38,601 bases of DNA from a bacterium. Lineage in GTDB: Bacteria; Elusimicrobiota; Elusimicrobia; UBA1565; UBA9628. A program made the position numbers and the translations under genes. Under the pieces are notes generated by a model. The model worked only from the letters and a program-made list of their open reading frames with translations, was not told where the DNA came from and did not search any database. Numbering within the stretch: the first letter of the stretch is position 1; the number at the start of each line of letters is the position of its first letter. Of the stretch, positions 26,099-33,655 are shown piece by piece. The stretch lies in the NCBI GenBank assembly GCA_021846045.1, contig JAJZCM010000013.1, positions 1-38,601 of the forward strand. The letters are read 5' to 3'.

Positions 26099-26981
26099 TA
26101 GTTTTCTCCATGACGCGAAGCCTTGCGCTTCTAGCTCGCGGATTATTTTGGATTTCTTCGTCACTTGGACGCGCTTGCTTTTCACCGATAAACCGGGCTT
26201 TGCCTTCGGAGACCAATGACTGAAAAAGATTCTTAACAATGCGGTCTTCTAATGAATGGAATGTGAGGATCGCGATGCGTCCGCCTGTTTTAAGGCAAGA
26301 GAAGCATCCCCGGATTCCAGGGTCTATATTGTCGAGTTCTCCGTTGACCGCGATTCTAAGCGCCATGAAAGACCTGGTCGCGGGATGAATTTTTCCGTGA
26401 GGAGCGACGCGGGAAATGATGGCGGCAAGAGAGCCCGTCGTTTCAATGGGTTTAATTTTCCGCTCATGGACTATTTGTTTCGCGATTTTTCGAGCGCGGA
26501 TCTCTTCCCCATATTCCGCGAGAATTTGACAAATCTGTTCTTCCGGCCAGCGGTTGATGATGATCGCAGCGGTCAAAGGATTTTTTTGGGAGAAGCGCAT
26601 ATCCAAGGGGCCGTCATTTTTGAAACTAAATCCTTTGAGGGGATTGTCCAGCTGAAGGGAACTGACTCCGAGGTCTAAAAGGACTCCCGTCAGCGGCAGG
26701 AAGTTTCTTTCCTCTAAAAGCGACTTTGCGTCCTTGAAATTGGCTTGGATGAGGGTAAACTTATCTTTAAAAGAAGAGAGCTTTTTCTCAGCGTAAAGAA
26801 GCGCATCCGAATCCTGGTCAAACCCTAAGAGTTTACCGCCTTTAAGAAAGCCGAGTATTTTGCTCGAGTGTCCGCCAAGCCCAACGGTGCCGTCAATGTA
26901 GAGCCCATCCGGGTCGGTGAGAAGTAATTGGCAAATTTCTTCCTCCATGACGGGCTTATGGGAATAGATTTCAGATCCCAT
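26088..26981 (-). CDS. rsmH: RsmH, 16S rRNA m4C1402 methyltransferase
   Basis: SAM-dependent N4-methyltransferase acting on 16S rRNA C1402 (former MraW), 297 aa. It opens with HKPVMEEEICQLL and the SAM loop DGTVGLGGHSSKIL. Further along are LLDLGVSSLQLD, the substrate region PLDMRFSQ, then FMALRIAVNGELDNI and the C-terminal LTFHSLEDRIVKNLF. It directly follows mraZ with no gap, as in most dcw clusters. Confidence 0.97.
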   Translation of the reverse strand: MGSEIYSHKPVMEEEICQLLLTDPDGLYIDGTVGLGGHSSKILGFLKGGKLLGFDQDSDALLYAEKKLSSFKDKFTLIQANFKDAKSLLEERNFLPLTGVLLDLGVSSLQLDNPLKGFSFKNDGPLDMRFSQKNPLTAAIIINRWPEEQICQILAEYGEEIRARKIAKQIVHERKIKPIETTGSLAAIISRVAPHGKIHPATRSFMALRIAVNGELDNIDPGIRGCFSCLKTGGRIAILTFHSLEDRIVKNLFQSLVSEGKARFIGEKQARPSDEEIQNNPRARSARLRVMEKTNEN

Positions 26982-27431
26982 TTAAATTCTTAGGCTTTTG
27001 GTCGCAAGCCGGTAAGCGGGTTCGGCCTTTTTGCGGTTGTAATTTTTCCAGTTGGAAATGCCCCAGATTTCGGCTCTGTTGCCCGCGCCCTGGACTAAAA
27101 CTGGGCCGTTTAGGTTTGCGTGTTCCTTTAAGTATTGAGGAATGAGAATTCTTCCTACTCCATCGAGTTCAACCTCAACCGCTTCCGAGAAAAATTTTCT
27201 TTTAAATGCGCGTTCCTCTTCCGTCTTTGCCAGGGAAAGCGCTTGGAGGTCATTTTCTAAAAGCCGATTCCATTGAGACGGCAAGAAAAGATACAGGCAC
27301 CCTTCAAGCCCGCTGGTGACGTAAAAATGATTCCCTTTTTCCGCGTTCAAGGCTTCTCTGAATTTTGGCGGAATCCCGAGCCGGTTTTTCGGGTCGAGAG
27401 TGTATTCGTATCGGCCGATGAGTAAAATCAT
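26982..27431 (-). CDS. mraZ: MraZ transcriptional regulator
   Basis: DNA-binding regulator of the dcw operon, 149 aa. It has two SpoVT/AbrB-like swapped-hairpin domains, with signatures DPKNRLGIPPKFR (about 13-25) and ELDGVGRILIPQYLKEHANL (about 82-101). It is known to form ring-shaped oligomers that bind direct repeats just upstream of its own gene and repress the operon. Candidate repeats of that kind are visible at 27440-27490. It is the first gene of the cluster. No Shine-Dalgarno is evident ahead of the ATG at 27431. Confidence 0.96.
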   Translation of the reverse strand: MILLIGRYEYTLDPKNRLGIPPKFREALNAEKGNHFYVTSGLEGCLYLFLPSQWNRLLENDLQALSLAKTEEERAFKRKFFSEAVEVELDGVGRILIPQYLKEHANLNGPVLVQGAGNRAEIWGISNWKNYNRKKAEPAYRLATKSLRI

Positions 27432-27439
27432 GAATGGGC

Positions 27440-27490
27440 TATTTTACACTATTTACCACTTTTATGATTCTTTATAACATTATTTACCAC
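27440..27490 (-). promoter_or_regulatory. Candidate MraZ operator repeats
   Basis: On the minus strand GTGGTAAATA occurs exactly twice (27481-27490 and 27450-27459). Each copy is followed at once by a related decamer: ATGTTATAAA after the first and GTGTAAAATA (27440-27449) after the second, giving 10-base, one-turn phasing. The repeats lie between the promoter and the mraZ start. GTGG-containing tandem repeats ahead of mraZ are the known binding sites of this regulator in other bacteria. Confidence 0.65.
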
Positions 27491-27499
27491 AGTGGAATC

Positions 27500-27528
27500 A
27501 GTATGGATGACAAATTTGTTTTTGTCAA
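27500..27528 (-). promoter_or_regulatory. Sigma70-type promoter of the mraZ/dcw operon
   Basis: The minus strand has TTGACA (27523-27528), a 17-base spacer and CATACT (27500-27505), a 4/6 match to the -10 consensus. The predicted start near 27493 places both GTGGTAAATA copies within the first 45 transcribed bases, a sensible place for autorepression. Confidence 0.7.
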
Positions 27529-27581
27529 GGCCCAGTTTTATCGCGTTTAAAATTTAATCAGTATTGATAGGATATTCCCAG

Positions 27582-28778
27582 ATGAGAAATAAATTTAAAG
27601 CGCGTTTAAGCCGAATCGCTAAGACCTGGGGGCCGGCGTGGCTGGTTATGATTGCAGACGTTGACGCCGCCAGCGCGATTACCGCCGTCGATACCGGAGC
27701 TAAGTATGGGACAAAGCTCGTATGGTTTTTGATGCTTTTAGCCGTTCCCCTTTACGTCATTCAGGAAGTGGCCGCCCGAGTGGGTGTTGTGACCGGGAAG
27801 GGATTAGGTGAACTCATTCGTGAAAATTACAGTCGAAAAGTTGCGGTCCTTGCGGCCATTCCGATGGCGCTAGTCGACATAATCAGCTATGTCGTTGAAT
27901 ATACCGGTATTGCGGTGGGATTTCAGATGATGGGCGTTTCTCCGAAAATCTCCGTTCCCGCTTTGTTCTTAGCCCATTTAGCGGTGGTCTATAATAAAAA
28001 ATACGCTGAAGCGGAAAAACCTCTGTTGGTGATTTCAGCAGTTTTTTCCGTTGTCTGGATTTTAGCCGCTTTTCTGACGGCAAGAAAAGGCGTGACCTTC
28101 ACGCCTTTTTATTTCTCTTTCTCGCGCGACTTTGTTTTTCTCTTAGCCGCCAATATCGGAGCCGTCATCATGCCCTTTATGCTTTTTTATCAGGCTTCCG
28201 CTACCGTTGAGAAAGCTACCAAAAAAGAACATTTATGGGCCGTTAGAGTTGAAACGGCAATCGGCGCGGTGTTTTCTGAAATGATTATGGTTGCCATCGC
28301 GGTTTCTTCGATCGGCATTGCGGCCGCTTCCTTGGATTTTGCCTCGCCTGCTCTTTTGACTCGGGGTCTTTCCGGCGTCGCCGGGCATTTTGCTCCCTAC
28401 GTTTTCGGCGTGGGGCTCATCACGGCTTCCTTTATCGCTCTGATTGTCATCTCTCTGGGCAGTTCTTGGGGAGTAACCGAGGTCATGGGTTGGGGTCGCA
28501 AGCATTGGTTTAAAGTTTATCTGCTTGAATCCATGCCAGCCGTGCTTGTCCCGTTTTTTTCTCTCAACCTCATCAATCTCGCGCTTAACTTGATGGCGCT
28601 TCAAATTGCAGTCTTGATAGTTCCCGCCGTTATATTGGGAACGCTGGCCTCCGATAAAAAATTGATGGCGGACTATGTCTTAAAGGGTTTTAACCGCTGG
28701 ATTTACTGGTTTTTTATCGCTCTTATTTTTATCACGGGCGTTGCCAGCATTTTACTCGCCCTCGGCGTTAAACTCTAA
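27582..28778 (+). CDS. Nramp-related divalent metal transporter
   Basis: Inner-membrane transporter, 398 aa from the chosen ATG, with about eleven hydrophobic segments. TM1 has MIADVDAASAITAVDTGAKYG in place of the canonical DPGN of Mn/Fe Nramp proteins, and TM6 has IMPFMLFYQASA where MPH-type motifs sit. VQEVAARVGVVTGKGLGELI between TM2 and TM3 is typical of the family. The altered metal-site motifs put it in a divergent Nramp-related clade, so the substrate (Mn, Mg or other) is uncertain. I chose ATG 27582, with AGGA at 27569-27572 nine bases upstream, over a TTG at 27564. It is transcribed divergently from mraZ. Confidence 0.85.
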   Translation: MRNKFKARLSRIAKTWGPAWLVMIADVDAASAITAVDTGAKYGTKLVWFLMLLAVPLYVIQEVAARVGVVTGKGLGELIRENYSRKVAVLAAIPMALVDIISYVVEYTGIAVGFQMMGVSPKISVPALFLAHLAVVYNKKYAEAEKPLLVISAVFSVVWILAAFLTARKGVTFTPFYFSFSRDFVFLLAANIGAVIMPFMLFYQASATVEKATKKEHLWAVRVETAIGAVFSEMIMVAIAVSSIGIAAASLDFASPALLTRGLSGVAGHFAPYVFGVGLITASFIALIVISLGSSWGVTEVMGWGRKHWFKVYLLESMPAVLVPFFSLNLINLALNLMALQIAVLIVPAVILGTLASDKKLMADYVLKGFNRWIYWFFIALIFITGVASILLALGVKL

Positions 28779-29034
28779 TTCCTTGACAATGCCTTAGTTG
28801 CTTGCGGATAGGGAAGGAATTGGGCGCGGGTGTCCCAGAGCGCAGACGCTCAAGAGCTCGCTCATGCGCTTTGTGCGGCCAGTAGGTCGGTTTCCGGTTG
28901 CGATTGATTTCTCGGGAGATCGTGCTTGGATGGCGGCCGATTTTGAGGGATATATCCCTCAAGGACAATCCTTGGCTTCTCCATATCCCTATCTTCTCCC
29001 GTTCCTCTATGGTCAGTTGCATGTAGGTCTTCAT
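28768..29034 (-). pseudogene. IS30-family transposase fragment (N-terminus only)
   Basis: 88 aa, against more than 300 for an intact transposase. The sequence QLTIEEREKIGIWRSQGLSL and LKIGRHPSTISREINRN is the helix-turn-helix DNA-binding region of IS30 transposases. After HERALERLRS the similarity stops, and the DDE catalytic core is entirely absent. The frame runs into the last codons of the Nramp-like gene. An AAGGAGG lies immediately ahead of the ATG, so a short DNA-binding peptide could still be translated, but this is most simply the remnant of an old insertion. Confidence 0.85.
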
Positions 29035-29149
29035 ACCTCCTTATCCTACAGCAAAGGACCTTCATCCCCTCAAAGTGTTGCACTTGCATCTTGAACTCGT
29101 GACCTCAGCGTGACGAATCTAAGCAGTTACTAATTAGCTAAAATAAATA
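28779..29149. other. Intergenic stretch holding IS30 debris
   Basis: This 371-base stretch between two plus-strand genes contains no intact gene. It holds the N-terminal fragment of an IS30-family transposase on the minus strand (to 29034) and, beyond it, a sequence (29071-29096) with GTGTTGCACTT, a core often found at IS30-family ends. No obvious promoter was found for the plus-strand gene at 29150. Confidence 0.6.
29071..29096. repeat. Possible IS30-type element end
   Basis: Plus-strand sequence from AAGTGTTGCACTTGCATC onward lies just outside the transposase start. GTGTTGCACTT is a familiar inner core of IS30-family terminal repeats. The partner end is not present, consistent with a deleted element. 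Confidence 0.4.
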
Positions 29150-30310
29150 ATGCTCATAAAAGGAAAGTTTACAACTCGAGCCGTTCATGCCGGCCAAAAA
29201 CCGGATCCCTCTACCGGATCGGTCATGACCCCGGTTTATCTGACCTCAACCTACGTTCAAGAATCTCCGGGCGTTCATAAGGGCTTTGAATATTCAAGAA
29301 CTCAAAACCCAACTCGAAAGGCTCTGGAAGAAAATCTCGCGGCTTTGGAAGGCGGAGATTATGGCCTCTGTTTTGCAAGCGGCATGGCGGCCATCAGCGC
29401 GGTCATTTCCTCATTGAACTGCGGCGATCATGTGGTGAGCGGCAACGATCTCTACGGCGGAACCTACCGGGTTTTCACGAAGGTTTTTAAGCGCTACGGA
29501 ATCTCATTTGATTTCGTGGATACGACCGATCCCGATGCCGTCGTTCAAGCCCTGAATCCCAAAACCAAGCTTTTATGGCTTGAAACTCCGACCAACCCTC
29601 TTTTAAACATTACCGATATAGCCAAAATTTCAAAATTGGCTCATGAAAAAAATGTCCCTGTCGCGGTTGACAACACCTTCGCAACGCCCTATCTTCAAGA
29701 GCCCTTGAGTCTTGGAGCTGACTTGGTCGTTCATTCCAGTACCAAATATATCGGCGGACATTCCGACGTCGTCGGAGGCGCGGTCATCACTTCGGACAAG
29801 TCTTGGCGTGAGCGTATTCAATTCATCCAAAATTCCGTTGGCGCGGTGCCGGGGCCTTTGGATTCTTTTCTCCTTCTGCGCGGAACCAAGACCCTAGCCT
29901 TAAGAATGGACCGGCACTGCGAGAACGCCCTAAAAATCGCGCGTTTTCTTTCCAAACATCCCAAGGTCGCCAAGGTCTATTATCCGGGGCTTGAAAGCCA
30001 TAAGGGTCATTTACTCGCGAAAGAACAGATGCGCGCTTTTGGCGGCATGATTTCTTTCGAGTTTGCCGAGGGTTTTGAGGCGGCCAAAAAAATGGCCTCT
30101 CAAACGAAGGTTTTTGCCCTAGCCGAAAGCTTGGGCGGAGTTGAGTCTCTCATCGGTCATCCCGCGACCATGACCCATGCGGCTATTCCTAGGGAAGAAA
30201 GGTTGAAGCGCGGTCTTACTGACGGTCTAATTCGCCTTTCCGTCGGTATTGAAGACGCGGAAGACTTGATTTCTGATTTAGATCAGGCGCTTGGAGTTAG
30301 GGCTCGTTAA
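29150..30310 (+). CDS. metB: Cystathionine gamma-synthase / gamma-lyase family enzyme
   Basis: PLP-dependent trans-sulfuration enzyme in the cytoplasm, 386 aa. Recognised by YSRTQNPTRKALE, ASGMAAISAVIS, the NDLYGGTYRVF substrate/phosphate motif, the PLP aspartate in VAVDNTFATPYLQEPL, and the Schiff-base Lys in HSSTKYIGGHSDVVGG. The C-terminal SLGGVESLIGHPATMTHA is also standard. Synthase (methionine synthesis) and lyase (cysteine synthesis) activities cannot be separated by inspection, so the symbol is provisional. Its stop codon and last few residues lie in the left terminal repeat of the 273-bp element. It has no Shine-Dalgarno and could be leaderless. Confidence 0.88.
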   Translation: MLIKGKFTTRAVHAGQKPDPSTGSVMTPVYLTSTYVQESPGVHKGFEYSRTQNPTRKALEENLAALEGGDYGLCFASGMAAISAVISSLNCGDHVVSGNDLYGGTYRVFTKVFKRYGISFDFVDTTDPDAVVQALNPKTKLLWLETPTNPLLNITDIAKISKLAHEKNVPVAVDNTFATPYLQEPLSLGADLVVHSSTKYIGGHSDVVGGAVITSDKSWRERIQFIQNSVGAVPGPLDSFLLLRGTKTLALRMDRHCENALKIARFLSKHPKVAKVYYPGLESHKGHLLAKEQMRAFGGMISFEFAEGFEAAKKMASQTKVFALAESLGGVESLIGHPATMTHAAIPREERLKRGLTDGLIRLSVGIEDAEDLISDLDQALGVRAR

Positions 30311-30569
30311 GAAATAAATGACACACTTCGGAGGTTCGATGTTGAGACGATTTCAAGAAGCGACGACCGCGCATAGCTTAAGCTATGTAAGGGAGGAGCG
30401 ACAAAGAAATAGTCCAAGAGCGAACCTCCCCGAAGGGCCGGGGCGCTTTTGGACTGCGCCTTCGTCGTTCGTCGCTCACATAGCTCAAGCTATGCTCGCT
30501 CCTCACTTCTCGGCTCGCGCCGAAATCGCCTCCGGCGAAGTATGTCAGTTATTTCTTAACGAGCCCTTA
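30297..30569. mobile_element. 273-bp MITE-like element with terminal inverted repeats
   Basis: The ends (30297-30325 and 30541-30569) are inverted repeats matching at 26 of 29 positions around GGGCTCGTTAAGAAATAA. Inside, the two halves are again an imperfect reverse complement along most of their length. They share CGGAGG near the ends, CATAGCTTAAGCTATG (30372-30387, a perfect palindrome) against CATAGCTCAAGCTATG (30479-30494), and AGTCCAA-AGCG near the centre. It encodes no plausible protein. It lies between convergent genes and supplies the end of the metB frame. The whole could fold into one long hairpin when transcribed. Confidence 0.7.
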
Positions 30570-30591
30570 AATAGGGACTGTCCCTATTTAA
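30567..30591. terminator. Perfect 12-bp palindrome, candidate bidirectional terminator
   Basis: TTAAATAGGGAC (30567-30578) and GTCCCTATTTAA (30580-30591) are exact reverse complements around a single T. It sits between convergent genes and includes the stop codon of the minus-strand gene ending at 30588. There is a short T/A flank but no long U tract, so termination is plausible rather than certain; it may be another dispersed repeat. Confidence 0.45.
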
Positions 30592-30971
30592 TTGGGCGCT
30601 TCATCTTTTTTAAGCAAAGCCGGAGTTTTTCCTTTTAAATAGACCCCGTCGTCTTTCTTCCGAAGCCAAGGCGGCAAGGAGTCGTTTTGGGAATTTTTTT
30701 CTTTAGGCGAGAGGATGTCTTCAATTCCCATTTTCACGGTCTGCTTTTGGAGATTTCGGTAAATTTCTTCGTTGGTGTAGGCGCGCGAAGAAATGGGGAC
30801 CGTTCCTTTTTTTATCTTAAGCGGAGAAAAAATGGGGTTTCCTGGCGCTTCAGCCAGCGGACGCGGGGAAGATCTTGAGAGTTTGGGCGTTGAGAGAAAA
30901 ACTAAGTCTAAAAGATAGGCAAAAACAGCGGCTGAACCGATGAGAAAAAACCAAAAAGAAGCTCTCCTCAT
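30588..30971 (-). CDS. Hypothetical single-pass membrane protein
   Basis: 127 aa, not recognised. An N-terminal helix (residues about 5-27, [20 protein letters not shown]) anchors a hydrophilic, Pro/Lys-rich, probably extracytoplasmic region. This includes a short helical piece ([20 protein letters not shown]) and [20 protein letters not shown]. Its start overlaps the scoB stop by 4 bases, so it is probably co-translated with the CoA-transferase genes although no metabolic role is apparent. The stop codon lies inside the 30567-30591 palindrome, so the original 3' end may have been altered. Confidence 0.7.
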   Translation of the reverse strand: MRRASFWFFLIGSAAVFAYLLDLVFLSTPKLSRSSPRPLAEAPGNPIFSPLKIKKGTVPISSRAYTNEEIYRNLQKQTVKMGIEDILSPKEKNSQNDSLPPWLRKKDDGVYLKGKTPALLKKDEAPN

Positions 30972-31624
30972 TGAAAAAAAGCGGTATTGACTTTAGAGTC
31001 AGTCTTGAACCCTGCTTCCGTTAAACTTTGAATTTGAGAAACGCTCGATTCCGGATGATGGGCTTTGAGAAGAAGGCCTTGGGGCGTAATTTCAAATACC
31101 GCAAGTTCCGTTACTATTGCGGAAACGACCCCCTTGCCGGTCAAGGGCAATTTGCAGCTTTTTAAAATTTTGGGAGCGCCTTCTTTGCTCACATGCTCCA
31201 TGGCAACGATGACTTTTTTGGCTCCGGCAACCATGTCCATGGCGCCACCCATTCCCTTGACCTTCTTTCCGGGAATCATCCAGTTGGCAATATCTCCCTT
31301 TTCCGAGACTTCCATTGCGCCCAAAACGCTCGCATCAATGTGTCCGCCGCGCACCATCGCGAAAGATTCATGCGAGCCGAAATAAGAGCAGCCTTTCATT
31401 TCCGTGACGGTTTCTTTTCCAGCATTGATGATGTCGGGGTCTTCCGTTCCTAAGATGGGATAGGGGCCGTAACCAAGCATTCCATTCTCTGTGTGTAAAA
31501 CGATATGAACATCTTGCGGCAGGAAATTTGGAATTAAAGTCGGAATGCCGATTCCGAGATTGACGTAGTCTCCGTCTTTAAGGAGTTTGGCGGCGGCCTT
31601 TGCGATCACGATTCGTTTATCCAT
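30968..31624 (-). CDS. scoB: 3-oxoacid CoA-transferase subunit B
   Basis: Beta subunit of a succinyl-CoA:3-ketoacid or acetate/acetoacetate CoA-transferase, 218 aa. The catalytic glutamate is in ENGMLGYGP (about 40-48). Other family marks are [28 protein letters not shown] and [16 protein letters not shown]. It lies 15 bases after the A subunit; the gap starts inside the 3' repeat-derived end of that gene. The acyl substrate cannot be told from sequence alone. Confidence 0.93.
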   Translation of the reverse strand: MDKRIVIAKAAAKLLKDGDYVNLGIGIPTLIPNFLPQDVHIVLHTENGMLGYGPYPILGTEDPDIINAGKETVTEMKGCSYFGSHESFAMVRGGHIDASVLGAMEVSEKGDIANWMIPGKKVKGMGGAMDMVAGAKKVIVAMEHVSKEGAPKILKSCKLPLTGKGVVSAIVTELAVFEITPQGLLLKAHHPESSVSQIQSLTEAGFKTDSKVNTAFFQ

Positions 31625-31639
31625 AGTTAGGAACTGCCT

Positions 31640-32416
31640 TCACTCGCCGTCATTCCGGCGTAAGCCGGAATCCAGACTTTCACGTGGGCCTGGACTCCGG
31701 CTTACGGATTGCCGGAGTGACGAATTGGGAATTACGGTAAGTTTTTCAATGGGTTTGGCGTAGTTTTCGCCTTGAAAAATTTTATTTATGTAAATTCCGG
31801 GAGTATGAATCTCATCCGGCTCAAGTTCTCCGGGGCTATACAGAGTTTCAACCTCGGCGATGACCATTTTCGCGGCAGTCGCCATTGCTTGATTAAAATT
31901 GCGCGCAGTTTTTCGGTAAACGAGATTTCCGAGGGTATCCCCCTTCCAGGCTTTAATCAATGCGAAATCGGCAAACAGAGGTTTTTCAAAGACATAGTTT
32001 TTTCCATCGATGCAGCGGGTTTCCTTGCCTTCCGCGACAACGGTTCCGTAACCCGTGGGCGTATAAAAACCGCCAATTCCGGCTCCGGCGGAGCGTATTC
32101 TCTCCGCCAAGGTTCCTTGCGGCGTCCACTCGACTTCAATTGCGCCTTTTAGGGCCGCTTCCTCAAAAGCCTTGCATTCCCCGCCGTAGGACATGATCAT
32201 TTTTTTGACTCGGCCCTTTTTGATTAAAAGTCCGATTCCGTAATTATCGGTTCCGGCGTTATTAGAAACGATCGTGAGGTTTTTGGCGCTGATATTTTGG
32301 ATTTCTTCCAGCATCTTTTCCGGAAGCCCGCAAAGGCCGAAACCGCCGATCATGAGAGTCGCGCCGTCGAAAATTCCGGCTAAGGCTTCGCCGGCGTTTT
32401 TGACTTTTTTGTCCAT
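31640..32416 (-). CDS. scoA: 3-oxoacid CoA-transferase subunit A, with repeat-derived C-terminus
   Basis: Alpha subunit, 258 aa, with the CoA-binding glycine-rich segment MIGGFGLCGLPE, SNNAGTDNYGIGLLI, the conserved GIGGFYTPTGYGT, and YRKTARNFNQAMATAAK. The family normally ends shortly after IEKLTV (about residue 226). Here some 30 further residues follow (ending SLDSGLRRNDGE), encoded by a REP-like palindrome (31649-31722). The native stop was therefore displaced by repeat insertion; the core is intact and probably functional. It is 4 bases downstream of metK. Confidence 0.92.
   Translation of the reverse strand: MDKKVKNAGEALAGIFDGATLMIGGFGLCGLPEKMLEEIQNISAKNLTIVSNNAGTDNYGIGLLIKKGRVKKMIMSYGGECKAFEEAALKGAIEVEWTPQGTLAERIRSAGAGIGGFYTPTGYGTVVAEGKETRCIDGKNYVFEKPLFADFALIKAWKGDTLGNLVYRKTARNFNQAMATAAKMVIAEVETLYSPGELEPDEIHTPGIYINKIFQGENYAKPIEKLTVIPNSSLRQSVSRSPGPRESLDSGLRRNDGE
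31649..31722. repeat. REP-like palindromic repeat, copy 1
   Basis: The plus strand runs from GTCATTCCGGCGTAAGCCGG to a complementary arm ending GCCGGAGTGAC. The inner stem CCGGCGTAAGCCGG is a strong short hairpin, and a second stem CCGGCTTACGGATTGCCGG lies at the far end. It is related to the copy at 34718-34784 and belongs to the widespread class whose translations read like IPAFAGMT. It overlaps the 3' coding end of scoA. Confidence 0.8.
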
Positions 32417-32420
32417 GGTT

Positions 32421-33644
32421 TTAAGCCAAAATAAGGGGGCTCTTGGTCGAACGTTTGATTTTGGAACTGGAACGTTCCAAAACTTCGGCTTTTAAACTTT
32501 CCGCGAGGCCCGTCTTTTCCCATTCAAAACCTTCATCCTCTCGTCCGAAATGCCCATAGGCGGCCGTCTTTTGGTAGATGGGACGTCTGAGTTTAAGGGT
32601 TTGGATGATGCCCTTAGGGGTTAAAGAGAAATGCTTTCGAACCGCCGCTTCTATTTTTGACTCCTCGCAAATTCCGGTTCCATGCGTGTCGAAATAAACG
32701 CCCACCGGATCAGCGACTCCAATGGCATAGGCCAGCTGTACCGTGCACCTTTCGGCAAGCCCCGCCGCGACTACGTTTTTAGCGATGTATCGGGCCATAT
32801 AACAAGCCGAACGGTCGACTTTCGTCGGGTCTTTTCCGGAAAAAGCTCCCCCGCCATGCGGGGCATATCCCCCATAAGTATCGACGATGATTTTTCGTCC
32901 CGTTACTCCGGTATCGGAAGCAGGGCCGCCGACCACGAATTTTCCGGTGGGATTGACGAAAAAGCGCGTCCTATCATCCAAAAGGCGCTTTCCCAGGACC
33001 GGACGAATGACGGTGTTGATGATTTCTTCCTTGGCTTTTGACGTAATTTGTTTTCCAGTTTTGTCCAAAATATTTTCCGTGTGCTGGGTTGACAAAACGA
33101 CTGTGTCCACGCGCAAGGGCCGCCCATCTAAATACTCCACGGTCACTTGGCTTTTCCCATCAGGGCCCAGATACGGCAAGATGTTTTCTCGCCGCGCCAT
33201 TGAAAGACGACGAATTAGTTTATGCGCGAGCATGATCGGAAGAGGCATTAGCTCCGGAGTTTCCCGGCAGGCATATCCAAACATGAGACCTTGATCTCCG
33301 GCTCCCCCGGTGTCGACGCCTTGGGCGATGTCGGGTGATTGCCTACCGATCGCATTTAAGACCGCGCAGGAAGTGGCGTCAAAACCGTATTTGGGGTGAT
33401 CGTATCCGATTTCACGAATGACCTTGCGCGCCAATTCATCGATGTCGATATAGCTTTTAGTCGTAATTTCACCGCCGACGATGACCATGCCTCTCGTTAC
33501 GAAAGTTTCGCAGGCGACACGTCCCATGGGGTCTTCCTTGAGGACGGCGTCTAAAACCGCGTCGGAAATTTGGTCGCAGACTTTGTCAGGGTGTCCTTCG
33601 GTTACCGATTCCGAGGTGAAAAAATGTCTTCCTTTGCGTTCCAT
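32421..33644 (-). CDS. metK: S-adenosylmethionine synthetase
   Basis: Makes SAM from methionine and ATP in the cytoplasm, 407 aa. Signatures: [20 protein letters not shown] near the start, [12 protein letters not shown] (hexapeptide-type motif), and [19 protein letters not shown] with the P-loop-like [10 protein letters not shown] clear AAGGAG lies just ahead of the ATG at 33644. It provides the methyl donor for enzymes in this window such as CheR and RsmH, and relates to the nearby metB. No SAM riboswitch is visible in the 11-base gap to the preceding gene. Confidence 0.98.
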   Translation of the reverse strand: MERKGRHFFTSESVTEGHPDKVCDQISDAVLDAVLKEDPMGRVACETFVTRGMVIVGGEITTKSYIDIDELARKVIREIGYDHPKYGFDATSCAVLNAIGRQSPDIAQGVDTGGAGDQGLMFGYACRETPELMPLPIMLAHKLIRRLSMARRENILPYLGPDGKSQVTVEYLDGRPLRVDTVVLSTQHTENILDKTGKQITSKAKEEIINTVIRPVLGKRLLDDRTRFFVNPTGKFVVGGPASDTGVTGRKIIVDTYGGYAPHGGGAFSGKDPTKVDRSACYMARYIAKNVVAAGLAERCTVQLAYAIGVADPVGVYFDTHGTGICEESKIEAAVRKHFSLTPKGIIQTLKLRRPIYQKTAAYGHFGREDEGFEWEKTGLAESLKAEVLERSSSKIKRSTKSPLILA

Positions 33645-33655
33645 AAGTTTCTCCT

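Noticed and set aside
30318-30638. 106-codon plus-strand open frame
   Set aside because: It is a translation through the 273-bp inverted-repeat element and into the antisense of the next gene, with no protein-like features.
33645-33655. Possible SAM riboswitch ahead of metK or metB
   Set aside because: The gap before metK is only 11 bases and no riboswitch-like helices were seen ahead of metB.
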